From: Epiperipatus broadwayi
Lineage: Eukaryota > Onychophora > Udeonychophora > Euonychophora > Peripatidae
Reading direction: 5' to 3'
Assembly (NCBI GenBank): GCA_028023455.1
Contig: JAQFVV010000027.1
Coordinates: 4,957,845-5,021,844, forward strand
DNA: 64,000 nt
This document shows, piece by piece, positions 1 through 10,539 of the stretch. The notes under the pieces are model-generated. The model did not search any database. It was not told where the DNA came from and saw only the letters and a list, made by a program, of their open reading frames with translations. Position numbers and translations under genes: made by a program. How positions within the stretch are numbered: position 1 is the stretch's first letter; each line of letters begins with the position of its first letter.

Positions 1-1404
1 ATAGCTTAAATTAACAGATATATAAAAACAATATCTGGGTTCAAAAATTAATAATTTATATAACTTATTAATTTATTTATCGTTCTTATTTATATGCTTC
101 ACAATTACCCATATATAAGTATTATTTGCCATTGTATAACTTATATATTATATGTATTTTTAATAAATAAAAATACATTAAACGTTTACAATATTACGTA
201 ATAAACACAATATAATCCTGTTTAAGATATCTGTCAAATAATAACTATTTTTTATATCCCTCATCTAATTTGATGAATTATGTTAAGCTTTCAATTAATT
301 ATATTTAATAATAAATATAATTTTCCTTTTAAGATATATATGATGCGATGCCAAATTTGAAATAAAGATAATAATAATAATAATAAACATATTAAAATAA
401 TATAAGCATTATTATAATATATATAAATAAATAATAAAGGAAACTTATTTATAAGAGAGTTGAGAGTAGATATTGAAGTCTATAGTTCATCATCCCAATG
501 AAGATCTCTTACGAAGCATATCACCAATCCATTTGTACAATGATGATTCCATTTATCCTTAAACGATAAACTGTTAATAACATCCAATGACCGGATTAAT
601 GTGAAATAAAATAAATATTCTTCGAATGTAGATGTTCTTAATCTTCATTTCTCTATTATCACTAGACGTTCTATATATTCAATATTTCAAAATATTTTAA
701 AATAGCATGCAAGGTTGGTTTCGAAACCTTTACGATATAAGTTGTTTTACTCAAAACACATTGTTTTATCCTATATATATATAATTATCTTAAATTTATA
801 TATATCCGAAGAATCACGGAAGTATTAAAACAACGTAGTTTCCAAAAACTTAAACAGACGTTCTTTTCTTTTATATTGCTTTTCCTTTAAGATTGAGTAG
901 AAAATTAAATATATTTTCCTTGCAGACTTTTAATCCACAAATTATTTTAATTTGGAAAAGTTAATATTTAAGTTCCAATCGTTAAATAGTAGTATTGATA
1001 AAAGAAAAATGCTGTTTTTAAAGAGAAAAGATTTTCTTTTTTTTTTCGTTTTTTTATATCAAGAGAACGAACGAATCTGCTCGTGTGTTATATATAAGTT
1101 CATGCTTAACTCAACTATCAATTGTTCCACTGACATTAAGATTTAATAATAAAATAAAAAAAATATATAAGTATTTATTCTTAACTTCAAATCTGGCATT
1201 TTATTTAAAACTTAAATGTATATATAAATAGTACATATATGTTACATAATAAAATAGTCAAATAAAAATTTATATTTATAAATAATTTCATAAGAGATAA
1301 AACACGTTAGACCAATAATAATAACTGTTAGTTACTATTATAATATATATATATATTCTAATAATTTAATAAACATGTAAATAAACAACAATTATTAAAT
1401 ATAT
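1..1404. other. AT-rich stretch, nothing recognised
   Basis: Low-complexity AT-rich DNA with short TA and ATA runs. The one open frame, at 952-1146, is lysine- and phenylalanine-rich with no domain I recognise. I see no repeat-family member, RNA gene or exon-like segment. Confidence 0.5.
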
Positions 1405-2700
1405 AGTGTAGAAAATCATCATAGAATGAAGATCTTTCCAAATGTAATTCTTTTCCACATCATATCAGAAAATTTAATTATTTCATCCATCTATCTCACA
1501 TGTGGTCTTTCTCTCTAGGTCTTTCAGTCTCTTGAAATCCAATTTAAGATCTTAACTATCCACCTATTATCATCTCTTCAAGCAATATGTCCAGCCCAGC
1601 TCCACTTCAGTCTCTTAATTTTTTTAATGATGTTCAGTAATACCTATTCATTTTCTCACCTGTATATTTTATTTTTGATCTATTACTCCAAACATACATC
1701 TCTTCATATATCATTAAGTGGTCTGAAGTTAATGTATTACTTTTCTGTTAAGTGTACAAATCTCAAAGCCATAATTAAGAACTGTTAAAAATCATTTATT
1801 AAAAGCCTTCCTTTTCAATGAAGTTATTTCTAAACTGTATGGAGAGTTTTGCCTTTGTTTAAGTTATTTCTAACAAAAGCACTCCAACCAAATTTAATTT
1901 TATGATTAATTTCATTCATTATGTTTCATACTGCATTAATAATTTAATTAAGATATTTGTAGTTGTTAACTTGTTAACTTCTTCTAACTCATCAATATCA
2001 ATCTGTGTCTTCTTCTTTTGAGAAAATCCATTGAGCATTTAGTCTTTTTAACATTATCTTTAGTTATATTTTCTTACTTTCATCTGATAACTCTTGCAAT
2101 ATTTCCTGAAGCTCTGAAGCATGTTTTAAAAATTAACCAGATCATCTGTAAAATCTAGACCACTTAAATAATCTTCATTTATATTTATTTCCTTAGCTTC
2201 CCATTTTAATCCACAAATATTTCTTGTAAAACTGGTGCAAAATGTTTTAGAGATATTGAATCACTCTGCCATATATACTGTTGAAGTTAAATTTCTTAAT
2301 ATCACTATGTAACCTAAACATTATTGTTACATTTTTATAAATATTCTTCAAAATATGACAACATCTTAGGTCTATATCTTGATGATTTAATGCTTTAATT
2401 ACTGAAGAAATGTCTATAGAATCAAATGCCATTTTGTAATTTACAAATCCAAAGCATAATGACAACTGTTATTCATTGGACCTTTTAATAACTTCTTTCA
2501 ATACTTGGATGCGATCCATTGTGTTGTAACCATTTATTCTTTTGGTTGTTAAAATTGAAAGTTTGCAGTAAGTGGGTTGTAATTATCTTGATAAAATTTT
2601 TGTATAGAATTGATAAAAGTTGCATTTCTTCCATAGCTTTTCTATTTTCTAGAAATCGTGCCCAATTTTTCTATTTTCCTACATAGTCTCTTGATTAAAC
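1405..2700 (-). mobile_element. RTE-type LINE remnant, RT domain to 3' end
   Basis: On the minus strand, broken frames carry the expected non-LTR RT order. Near 2465-2400 is a motif A region (GFVNYKMAFDSIDI). Near 2170-2125 is a motif C remnant (GLDFTDDLV, in place of the usual FADD). Toward 1700-1430 is the family C-terminus (GAGHIA, RDDNRW, ILNWISRD). The extreme 3' end lies near 1405-1440 beside a short ATC/ATG-type run, as in the other copies here. Many stops and frameshifts show the copy is dead; the 72-codon frame at 2247-2465 is its longest open piece. Its 5' half is missing. The far end abuts a foldback A copy. The RTE assignment comes from the C-terminal signature and the trinucleotide tail and is an inference. 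Confidence 0.8.
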
Positions 2701-2710
2701 CACTAGCCAT

Positions 2711-2945
2711 CATATCATCATCATTTCTTATGCTTGCTCATAACTGTTATTAAAACAGGCAAAACTCTCCATGCAGGAGTGCCACTCAGTGCAAGCCACA
2801 ATAATCAATGGATTACAGAAGGCTTGTTCATAAAATTCCTATCTAGTCCTACTGATCCAATATCCCTAGACTAGTTTCTAGCTATGTGGTTTTCATCAGG
2901 GAGGAGCTTTAGATCTGAGAGCACTGCATCTAAGGTGCAATTTTT
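2711..2945 (-). repeat. Foldback family A, half copy
   Basis: One arm of the commonest repeat here. It runs from an outer end resembling catcacatgatca, through ttaaaacaggcaaaactctc and the cagtgcaagcc block, to gatctgagagcactgca. It abuts the RTE remnant. Only one arm is present, so it is a half element. Strand is by convention: minus means the left-arm orientation. Confidence 0.75.
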
Positions 2946-3324
2946 TGCTGTATTTCTTGCATAGTTTTTGATATTTGAACTATGGTAACTTGTCTTACTG
3001 GTCTTTCCAAATTTTGTGATAATTGTTGGTTTTTTTGTCTTTGGTTGTTGTTCCAATTCTGATTCTTCTGGCTGTTATAATAACAGTTTGTTGTTCTATA
3101 TTTACTAGATGTTTACTCTTTTGCATTACTTGTTGCTCCTCAATATTCACCTTCTACTCCATTTATTATTTCATTCATTATTAGCTTTTGATCTGGTAGT
3201 TATTTGTTTGATCTGTTTTCACTTTTTTATTTCTGAAAAATACTACTACTATATAAATAATTAATAATATAATAATTTTCATATATGCACTGACTGGCTG
3301 CTTTAATTCCTAAATACAACTTTC
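2946..3324. other. Unassigned; one minus-strand open frame
   Basis: A 61-codon minus-strand frame at 2871-3056 is rich in K, T, N and S and matches no family I know. It partly overlaps foldback A, so it is probably chance. Nothing else seen. Confidence 0.4.
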
Positions 3325-3835
3325 TAGCATTCATTAATTACTAGAGCTTTCACTAGATCGCACTACTATGGGGGGGGGGGGTATTACTATTTTAATAGCT
3401 TGTATAAGCATAAAGAAAACGTGCTCATATGATGTTCTAATAAGATAAAGGTGTGGTATGGTTATTAAAAAAAGACATTAAAATATATAAATAGTGAACT
3501 GGGTTCAGATCAATTTTAAATTGAAGGCATTATTATGTTTTAATTTGGGCTGATAGCTTTACTAAAATGTAGCGTTCTAGATGAGTGCATTAAATCCAAA
3601 GATCCAGGTGCCCTGCTCCCAGTTCCAAGGTTCCTCACTGATGAAAATCATAAAAAACTCATTTGGTGATATTGGATGTGAGAATGCTAATACAGATTAT
3701 GAAGCACAACTATCTAGCATCTATTAGTTACTAGAGCAGGCACTAGGTGGCATTATTGTGGAAAATTTTGCTACTGTTTTAACAGCTGGTGTAAGCATAA
3801 AGAAAAGATAATTATGTGATGTTGTCAGGGTTATA
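3325..3835 (+). repeat. Foldback family A, two diverged right-arm pieces
   Basis: Two right-arm segments in the same direction, at about 3325-3430 and 3530-3835. Each has a degraded form of the gcactactgtatggagag block, then ttttaatagctt..taagcataaagaaa, then an atgtgatg-like terminus. The first contains a 12-G run at 3370-3381 where other copies have tggagagtttt. More diverged than most copies, so probably older. Confidence 0.65.
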
Positions 3836-3837
3836 TA

Positions 3838-3925
3838 CAGAGAACAAATGTCATTCTGTTATACCAATGAACAATGTTCATTTATTAACAAGTAGGTGGA
3901 TCATAGTTTAGTTGATTTTATATAT
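3838..3925 (+). repeat. Short dispersed repeat shared with 11.89 kb
   Basis: The segment with accaatgaacaatgttc, attaacaagtagg and atcatagtttagttgatt is clearly related to 11893-11965 (accatgaacaatactcg, atcatagtttggttgatt). Both copies are followed by TATA-rich runs. A trace of a third lies near 12110-12160. No coding or RNA signature. Confidence 0.55.
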
Positions 3926-4679
3926 ATCTATATATGTGTGTGTATATACATAAAGAAAAAAGTATTTATTATATCTTCATATATATGCGTATATGTAAAC
4001 AAATAACAATGCTCTAAATCTGCAAAAAAAATTAAATTCCTCATAAACAAATAAGGAATCAGAATAAATAACAAAAACAACAGCATCATTAATTTATCAA
4101 AACCAATCATCATGCCTGAAAAAAAAAACATTATTAGAATATAGTCTGAAATATGCAGGCAGCTCATCACAAAACCTGCAGTTAAAAACCATTGTAGACT
4201 TCAAAGTGACATATAAAAAAGTTCCAAACAAAGATGCAGTACTTAAAGAAATGACCCAAATATTTGGAACTCTACTCAACTAACATGTGACTAACAGCTA
4301 GGACAAAACAATACAAAACTTCAAAAGAATTACAATGGGAAACAAATAATATGATTAAAGGAGGAAAAGAAAAGCAGATTTGTATTACGAATAAAATAGA
4401 TTGCATACAGAAAACCACACAACAAATGGAAAGATTAAAATTTGAAAAAATAGCAGCATATAATATGACAGAATAAAATATCTAAAGATGTACCTTTCAA
4501 TTACTTCTGCAAATGGTCTCAAATGTCAAACTACATAAGGCAAGCTACCCTTTATGTCTAAAGGTATACTTTGTAAGAGAATACTATTATAAAGCTGCAA
4601 GCATTATGACAAAATGGCTAGAAAGTTAATTAAGCTTTAGAAAATACATTATTAATCCATGCTATGAATTTGTCAAGAC
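3926..4679. other. AT-rich, probably 5' part of decayed PLE
   Basis: No clear domain. A short frame near 4189-4285 (beginning KTIVDFKVTYKK) and scattered fragments precede the PLE-type RT at 4.7 kb and may be its eroded N-terminal region, but I cannot show this. Confidence 0.35.
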
Positions 4680-5215
4680 AATCAAATATGCTAAAGTAAA
4701 ACAATAGTACAGACTTATGTCAGTAGGTATAACAGAGATTTACAACTCAGTATCCCACAAAACATCAATATAATAAAAGACTGATTGGAGGAAAGAAAGT
4801 TACAACAAAAAAGTGACTTCATCATCAAAGTATTGAACTGAAAAGACAGTGACATCATAGCTATGTTCAACAATGAATATTACATGATGAAGGACTCATG
4901 GCAATGGGGCTACCAAGTAGAAAGAAAATATGCAGACTAATTCGTAAAAAACTGAAAACAAAATTATATCATTTTTCTTCAAAAAAGACAGCACATTATA
5001 TATATAAAGATACATAGATGATATCTGTATGCACATTTGTCAATATAATAACAGAAATGTACAAACAGTTAAGCACAGAATCAACTTTACATTAGACAAG
5101 AGAATATGAAACCACCACATGAAGCATAAAATTCTTAGACTTAATGATCAACAGAAATAAAACAAATTCACCTATCAAATATTATTAAAGCCAATAGAAA
5201 TAATAGGTGCAATTC
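4680..5215 (+). pseudogene. Decayed Penelope-like RT
   Basis: One frame runs through several stops with PLE-type spacing. It has INIIKD after a degraded nVP-like motif, then FIIKVLN, then IIAMFNNEYY. In the next frame follows MAMGLPS, the PLE counterpart of the GxPMGSP loop. About 60 codons on comes a YIDD-like box near 5008-5022, then INFTLD and a degraded LDL region. This order matches the palm domain of PLE RTs. I count at least three stops and two frameshifts, so it is dead. No GIY-YIG remnant is visible downstream before the inverted arm begins at about 5291. Confidence 0.65.
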
Positions 5216-5290
5216 ATCCCCAGTCAAAACCCCAATGACATAACATGTTAAAACATCTATCTTTCTTATTGCATTTCCAAATCCATACAA

Positions 5291-5585
5291 TATTAATATC
5301 ATTTACTTTCTTTATTACTTTTACAATGCTTCATATAATTAAAACCTACTATTAATGATTTTGATGGCCCCAGCAACCTTTTTCAGAACTATAACAAACA
5401 CAATACAAATACATTAATGCAAATATACATGAACATATAATTTTACATTATATATATATATATGTATTCTGTCTTATAATCAATATTTTTATATCTACAT
5501 ATAAGTTTATATACTTCTTTATATATAATTCATAACCTTTTTTATATTTTATATTTATCAATCAATACTTCCTATGATCATACAT
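5291..5585 (-). repeat. Left inverted arm of outer PLE, distal part
   Basis: This is the reverse complement of about 8900-9310, sharing tcatttactttctttattac, cagaactataacaaacacaa and catgaacatataattttaca blocks. Relative to the right arm it lacks about 95 bp (the segment at 9085-9180) and has many substitutions. It stops near 5585, where the nested PLE begins, and resumes at 7127. The arm's hammerhead-like motif (minus strand, about 5358-5386) is eroded: CTGAAAA in place of CTGANGA, and AAAAT in place of GAAAC. Confidence 0.75.
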
Positions 5586-5643
5586 ATAAAAGACATTTTG
5601 CGGGTTCATCCGTGTTAAAAAATTTAAATATTGATATACCGAC

Positions 5644-5671
5644 GTTTCGACTTGATCACACAAGTCATCTA
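5644..5671 (-). ncRNA. Degraded hammerhead-like motif, nested PLE 3' end
   Basis: On the minus strand the sequence is TAGATGA, then stem ACTTG/CAAGT with loop TGTGAT, then CGAAAC. This is hammerhead order with the conserved CTGATGA changed at its first two bases, so cleavage is unlikely. PLE terminal regions are known to carry hammerhead motifs. Position at the 3' end of a recognised PLE supports the call. Confidence 0.5.
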
Positions 5672-5774
5672 CTGGGTGATAAAAGGTAGAAAAACGGTTG
5701 TAGAGGTGCTACAATCACTGATTTGAAAAAAATGTTAAAGTTCCACCAATAGCAAAAATGTTAAATTAAGAATG

Positions 5775-6351
5775 TTTTTTAAAAAAATATTTCCAAATAG
5801 GAGGAAGTTTGCTTATATCATCTTGCTTATTGATACAATCAGGCCTTTTATGTATCCCAATGGCTTCTCTAGTTTTGCACAGGTAGAGATTATTACATCT
5901 GGATATGATCCTGGTACTAAAAAAATCAATTTTATGACCTGAATCTATAGTATGGAGAGTGCTGATGATAATGAGAGTTGTTTAACTGCATTATCATGCT
6001 CAGCTCTCCTAACACAGATGCGACAATTACTCATACCTATGTAAAAAGCCTTACAATTTTCACAAGAGATTTGATAAACACCATGAGATTCAAGAGGGAT
6101 TGAATCCTTAGGCTTGGTTATTATATTGCTGATTTTTTGATGAGTAGAAAATGCTGTATTTATATTATAGCATTTTAATATACATCCAATACTGTCTGTA
6201 ATTTTTTTTTACATATGGAACACAAATCCTAATAACTGATTTATCATCTTTTTGTTTCATATTTTGTCCATTTTGGACTTGAAATAAGGCTTTTTAATAA
6301 ATTCATAATTATACATATTTGCTAATAAAACACTATTAATATGATTATTTC
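5775..6351 (-). pseudogene. GIY-YIG endonuclease part of nested PLE
   Basis: The minus-strand frame shows GVYQISCENCKAFYIGMSN, the GIY-YIG signature (GVY, then YIG) with the cysteine pair found in PLE endonucleases. It is preceded by ITKPKDSIPLESH and followed by a C-terminal block with REAIGIHKRP and LPPIWKYF. In PLEs this domain nicks the target to prime reverse transcription. It is out of frame with the RT upstream because of a shift near 6350. A stop and a further shift after CVRRAEHDNAVKQL split the C-terminus. Nonfunctional as it stands. Confidence 0.85.
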
Positions 6352-7135
6352 TTCTTTCATATGTGATTTATCTGAAAGGTTAATTGCTCTATTTAAAAGA
6401 GTTTTGGCTATGGAAACTATCTGAGTTGGGTGATGATGAGAATGGAAATGTAAATATCTGTCCGTGTGTGTATTCTCTCTATAAATCGAAAAAGATAAAC
6501 TATTTGGTGTTCTGGTGACTAGAACATCAAGAAAAGGGAGTTTTCCATCAGACTCTGTCTCCATTGTAAATTTAATATGAGGATACATATTATTTAAATG
6601 TAAAAAAAAATTATCTAATTTATTTTTTCCATGTTGCCATATGACAAAAGTGTCATCTATGTATCTGAGCCAAATGAGAGTTTTTAAAGATGATGATTCT
6701 AAAGCACGAATTTCTATATTTTCCATGAATAAATCAGCTATTAGTCCTGATATAGGTGAGCCCATAGGAGTACCAAAAACTTGTCTGTAATGCTGTCCAT
6801 TGTATACAAAATATGTGTTCAAGAGGCAATGTTTAATCAAAGCAATAATATGATCTTGTAAATTGCAGCGTTGTGAAATTATATTTAAAGCTTCATCAAT
6901 TGGAATGTTTGTAAACAAAGACATGACATCAAAACTGACCAGAACATCATTAGCATTAATTTTTAATTTTTTTAAAACAGAAATAAAATGAAAAGAGTTT
7001 ATGATATATGATTTAATAGATGGGATTGTAGGTTTAATGAAATCCGATAAATATCTAGCTAAAATATGAGTTGGAGATCCTATTGTGCTTACTATTGGAC
7101 GAAGGGGGGTATCTGGTTTGTGAATTTTATATATA
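6322..7135 (-). pseudogene. Penelope-like reverse transcriptase, truncated
   Basis: The longest coding remnant in the window. The frame is open from about 7135 down to a stop at 6322; the first methionine, at 6924, is internal. In order: PLRPIVSTIGSPTH, then LVSFDVMSLFTNIP (motif A with its aspartate), then FGTPMGSPISG (residues 50-60 counted from 6924), then the catalytic RYIDD (87-91), then LPFLDVLV (129-136). This is a typical PLE RT palm. The fingers and all upstream sequence are missing, because the copy is 5'-truncated. A shift near 6350 adds a spurious tail ending IIILIVFY. Base use is less AT-extreme than the flanking arms, as expected for a younger insert. Confidence 0.9.
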
Positions 7136-7475
7136 TTACTATTATTATTTCTTTTCTTTTTTTTTCATTTTTATTAAATTTTTTTAAAATATTTAACTTT
7201 AACATTATGTATTCATATTTTTATATTTTACATTATTATTCATTATATTAACATTCAATATGTATAATTTTCTTTAACCTATCAAATTATTTTTTATCTT
7301 TTATTACTAATTATTTTATTAAATTTTTTTATACTATTTTTCAATATATATTTTATACCTATCTTCTACTTATATTTTCAAAACTTAACCGCTAACTATT
7401 CAAACTTTTAAACTTTACAGTTATACTTAATAACACCCTCTTTCTATTTTTTAAATTTAATAATAGATTTATAAA
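7127..7475 (-). repeat. Left inverted arm of outer PLE, proximal part
   Basis: Reverse complement of about 8620-8895, sharing ttaacattcaatatgtataa, tcttttattactaattatttt, taactattcaaacttttaaa and related blocks. With 5291-5585 it rebuilds one arm collinear with 8621-9310, so the 1.54 kb between them is a later insert. The plus-strand frame at 7066-7251 is chance. Confidence 0.8.
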
Positions 7476-8620
7476 CAAAAAGAAAGTTTACTAATAGGAA
7501 GAGCATTAAGTGGAGTAATGAGTAATATTTATATGGAATAATTGGAGAAGTTAATGTGAATAGTAATGCTCCAATCTTTATTAAAAGATATGTAGATGAT
7601 TATTTATTGATATTTAATAGAACACAAAGATAGATAAATTTATTTATAGAGGATATTAACAGGATGGATAAAAATATTAAATTTACTGTTGCAAAAAAGG
7701 ATAATAATATACTGTCATATTTAGATATAAAGTTGATTAAGTCAAATAAAGCAGGGAAATAGGATTGAAACATCGATTCATAAGAAAAGTAATATAGATA
7801 ATAAAATAACTAATTGACACTTAAGTACAAATATAAAATAAATACAATATATTCTGAAATTCATAAAGCAAATTATTGTTCAAGTAAAAAAGATTATGTT
7901 AAAAAAATAAATTTAATAAAAGAATTTATAAATAATGATTATTCAAATAAATTTATAAATTATAATATTAGGTTAATAGAAAATAAGATAGATTATATAA
8001 ATAATAATAAAGAAGAAAATGTAATAATAATAATATACATAAAATTAATTATATAGGTATAAAGACAAAAATAACTATATAATTAAAAATTTAAACAAAG
8101 TTATAGGTAAAATTAATAAAAAAAATTAATAATATAATAAATGTTAGAATAGTTAATAAAAAAGGAAAAATATGATTAATATTTTTGGAAATAAGTATAC
8201 TAGAAATTATAATAAAAATTCAGATAATGAAATAAATGGAATATATGAAATCAATTGTAAAAAGTATCAAATTAATAATATAAAAGTAAATTATGTATGA
8301 TAAACAAAAAATTCAATATATAGAAGGCTATTATAACATAAATATGATAGAAATTTGATGATATATATACATACATTAAAAACAGGGAGCAGGGTTTGGA
8401 AAAGATCGTATAAAATAAATGATACAATTTACAAATAATAAAAGATATAAAAATAAAAGAAGCTATTCATATTAATAATATTAAGCCATTATTAAATAGA
8501 GATTTGGTCTGGAAAAAAAATATAAAAAGGAAGCCAGTAGGTATAAAATAAAAATTAAGATAATATTAATAAGGATTAAAAATAATAGATTTAATTATAT
8601 AAAAAAATAGAAAGAGGGAG
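7476..8620 (+). pseudogene. Outer PLE: decayed RT and GIY-YIG
   Basis: Between the two inverted arms, the plus strand shows a GRALSGVMSNIYME-like loop near 7500-7540, the catalytic FIKRYVDDYLLIFNRT at about 7580-7630, NIKFTVAKKDN and LSYLDIKLI at about 7670-7740, then EIHKANYCS. At about 8240 comes GIYEINC, followed by YV, two stop codons and TKNSIYRR. The stops tga and taa stand where GIY-YIG proteins have G and Q, so the Y[IV]GQTKNS motif was lost by point mutation. KPLLNRDLVWKK near 8485-8520 fits the PLE C-terminus. The 80-codon frame at 7814-8056 belongs to the spacer between RT and endonuclease. This PLE is more decayed than the nested one and belongs to a different subgroup. Confidence 0.8.
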
Positions 8621-9310
8621 CTACTGAGTATAAATGTAAAATTTAAAAGTTTGAATAGTTAGCAGTTAAACTTGGAAAATATAAGTAAAAGGTAGGTGTA
8701 AAATATGTTAAAAAATAGTAAAAAATAGATTAAAATAATTAGTAATAAAAGGTAAAAAGATATAATTATAGGTTAAAGAAAATTATACATATTGAATGTT
8801 AATGTAATGTAAAATATAAATATATAATGACTAAAGTTAAATATTTTTTTAAAAATTAATGAAAATAAAATAATAAAAAATAAATGAAATAAAAATAATA
8901 TATATACATGATTATAGAGGTATTGATTGATAAATATAAAATATAAAAAAGAGCTAAAAGGTATTATATATAAAGAGGTAATAATTATATAGAGAGGGGT
9001 ATATAAAGATATATGTAGGTATATGAATATTGATTATAAGATAGAATATATATAATGCAAAATTATATGTTCATATATATTTGTATTCATTATTGTTAAA
9101 AGGAGATTGCCTTGCCAACAGTTTGAAATTGTTGATTGTTATTAAAACTAAGTTGTTGACTGGTTTTTAATAATTTGTATTCATGTATTTGTATTGTGTT
9201 TGTTATAGTTCTGAGGAAGATTGCTGGGACAATTGAAACTGTCAATAATGGGTTATAATTATATGAAGCATTGTAAAAGTAATAAAGAAAGTAAATGATA
9301 TTATTATTAA
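8621..9310 (+). repeat. Right arm (terminal repeat) of outer PLE
   Basis: Inverted partner of 5291-5585 plus 7127-7475. AT-rich, no frame. It ends in a hammerhead-like motif at 9211-9239 and a tail (tgaagcattgtaaaag, aataaagaaagtaaatg) that abuts foldback A. A related piece (ttattgttaaaagg, cagtttgaaattgttgatt) recurs at 48375-48475, so this terminal repeat was mobile. Confidence 0.8.
9211..9239 (+). ncRNA. Hammerhead-ribozyme-like core in PLE arm
   Basis: CTGAGGA at 9211-9217 fits the conserved CUGANGA. A stem GATTG/CAATT with loop CTGGGA follows, then GAAAC at 9235-9239. One A is left unpaired at the stem base. Stems I and III and the cleavage position cannot be settled by eye. Hammerhead motifs are a known feature of PLE terminal repeats. 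Confidence 0.6.
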
Positions 9311-9311
9311 G

Positions 9312-9575
9312 CTAAAACATCACATGATCAACACTTTATAGTTAACTAAACAGACAAAAGGTGGCTGTTTGAGGGTTTCCTTATATCCTAAGATCTATGT
9401 GTAGTGCTCTCAAATCCAGGGCTCCTCATTGATAAAATCCATGAGCTAGAAACTAGTCTGAGAATATGGAAAAAGTAGGCACTAAATATAGATTTTATCC
9501 ACAAACCTTCTTGCATCCATTGATTATTAAGGCTTGCACTGGGCAGCACTACCATATGAAGAACTAGCTACTGAC
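9312..9575 (+). repeat. Foldback family A, internally deleted copy
   Basis: Begins with aaaacatcacatgatca, then jumps to the inner aaaaggtggctg block and runs through ctaagatct, gtgctctcaaatccaggg, tagaaactagtctg and catccattgattatt to the gcactgggcagcactac arm. The left outer end is joined directly to a right half, so most of one arm is deleted. Confidence 0.7.
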
Positions 9576-10535
9576 AGACAAGCTAGCAGGATCTAAAGGC
9601 TTCCTCAACTGAAGTCAATGGCTATGTAAGTGTGAAGCGGACAAAAGCTGTAACATTGAAAAATACATAAAAGACAAGCATCGTCAAAGATAATCAACAA
9701 AACAGTGAAGAAGGAAATCAAAAAGTTCAGTGCCAAAATGAAACAGAATTTCATCATAACAACAAACCATGAATCGCAATGTTTTGCATACCAGTTATAA
9801 CAATTCAATGAAGATTATTTGTAAACAAAAGAACAATTTAGATTTTAAAACACCCACCAGCCTTAACAGACTGGTCAACAATGCCAAAGATAAAATAAAA
9901 GAATTCCCACAAATAGTATATATGATGTATAATGCAGCAGCCCAGGATATACAGCATTGTACTACAAAGAATCTCCAACCAACATCATCACAAGGATAAC
10001 ACAACATAAGTACTTATATAAAAGGGCTTAAGGAAATACAGCATTACATGTCAGTGTTCTTAGGTCATAAAGAATATTACAGACACTGGTTTGGCTCACA
10101 GAATGTCAAATTGGTATGCACAGAGTAGGATAATAAAAAGAGAAATGTAAAGCAAGTTTGTTACGTCACCAACAATAACAGTCACTGGAATATGTAAATC
10201 AGATTATTTGCATATTAGTAACACCCAATAAAATAGCATGCAGAGTGAGGAAAACTGCTACATATTGTGCATAACACCAAAAATGCATTAAACTGAATGG
10301 AAAACCAAAACATTGTAAAAAGACATCTACACACTTTGGAAAGCATATCAACATATGTTAAATAAGTTTATATAAATTATACACACATGTGAATCTATGT
10401 GTCATACAGAAAAGAAAAATCCAGTAATAATAATATTCTTTAATGGTAAGCACTTTTGGTACTATATATATAATTAGTAAGTATATATAATAGATTACTT
10501 CCAATTATAGATAAATGGTTATCACAGATTCAATG
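9576..10535. other. Unassigned, possibly an old coding remnant
   Basis: Less AT-rich than its surroundings. A 76-codon plus-strand frame at 9769-9999 (starts MNRNVLHTSYNN, includes KTPTSLNRLVNNAKDKIKEF) and short frames on either side suggest an eroded transposon gene. I do not recognise a domain. The 10.2-10.5 kb part is AT-rich without features. Confidence 0.35.
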
Positions 10536-10539
10536 TAGT

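Larger units (their letters stand above)
5586..7126 (-). mobile_element. Nested Penelope-like element, 5'-truncated
   Basis: A minus-strand PLE copy inserted into the left arm of another PLE. The order in its own direction is RT domain (about 7126-6322), linker and GIY-YIG endonuclease (about 6350-5800), then a 3' terminal region ending near 5590 with a degraded hammerhead-like motif at 5644-5671. Its 5' end is cut inside the RT, just upstream of a conserved PPLRPIVSTIGSPTH segment. PLEs use RT plus a GIY-YIG endonuclease to copy RNA into the genome. The better-kept reading frame compared with its host arm suggests a younger insertion, consistent with nesting. One frameshift separates RT from endonuclease. 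Confidence 0.85.

Noticed and set aside
952-1146. 64-codon frame near the left end
   Set aside because: K/F/N-rich AT noise with no domain.
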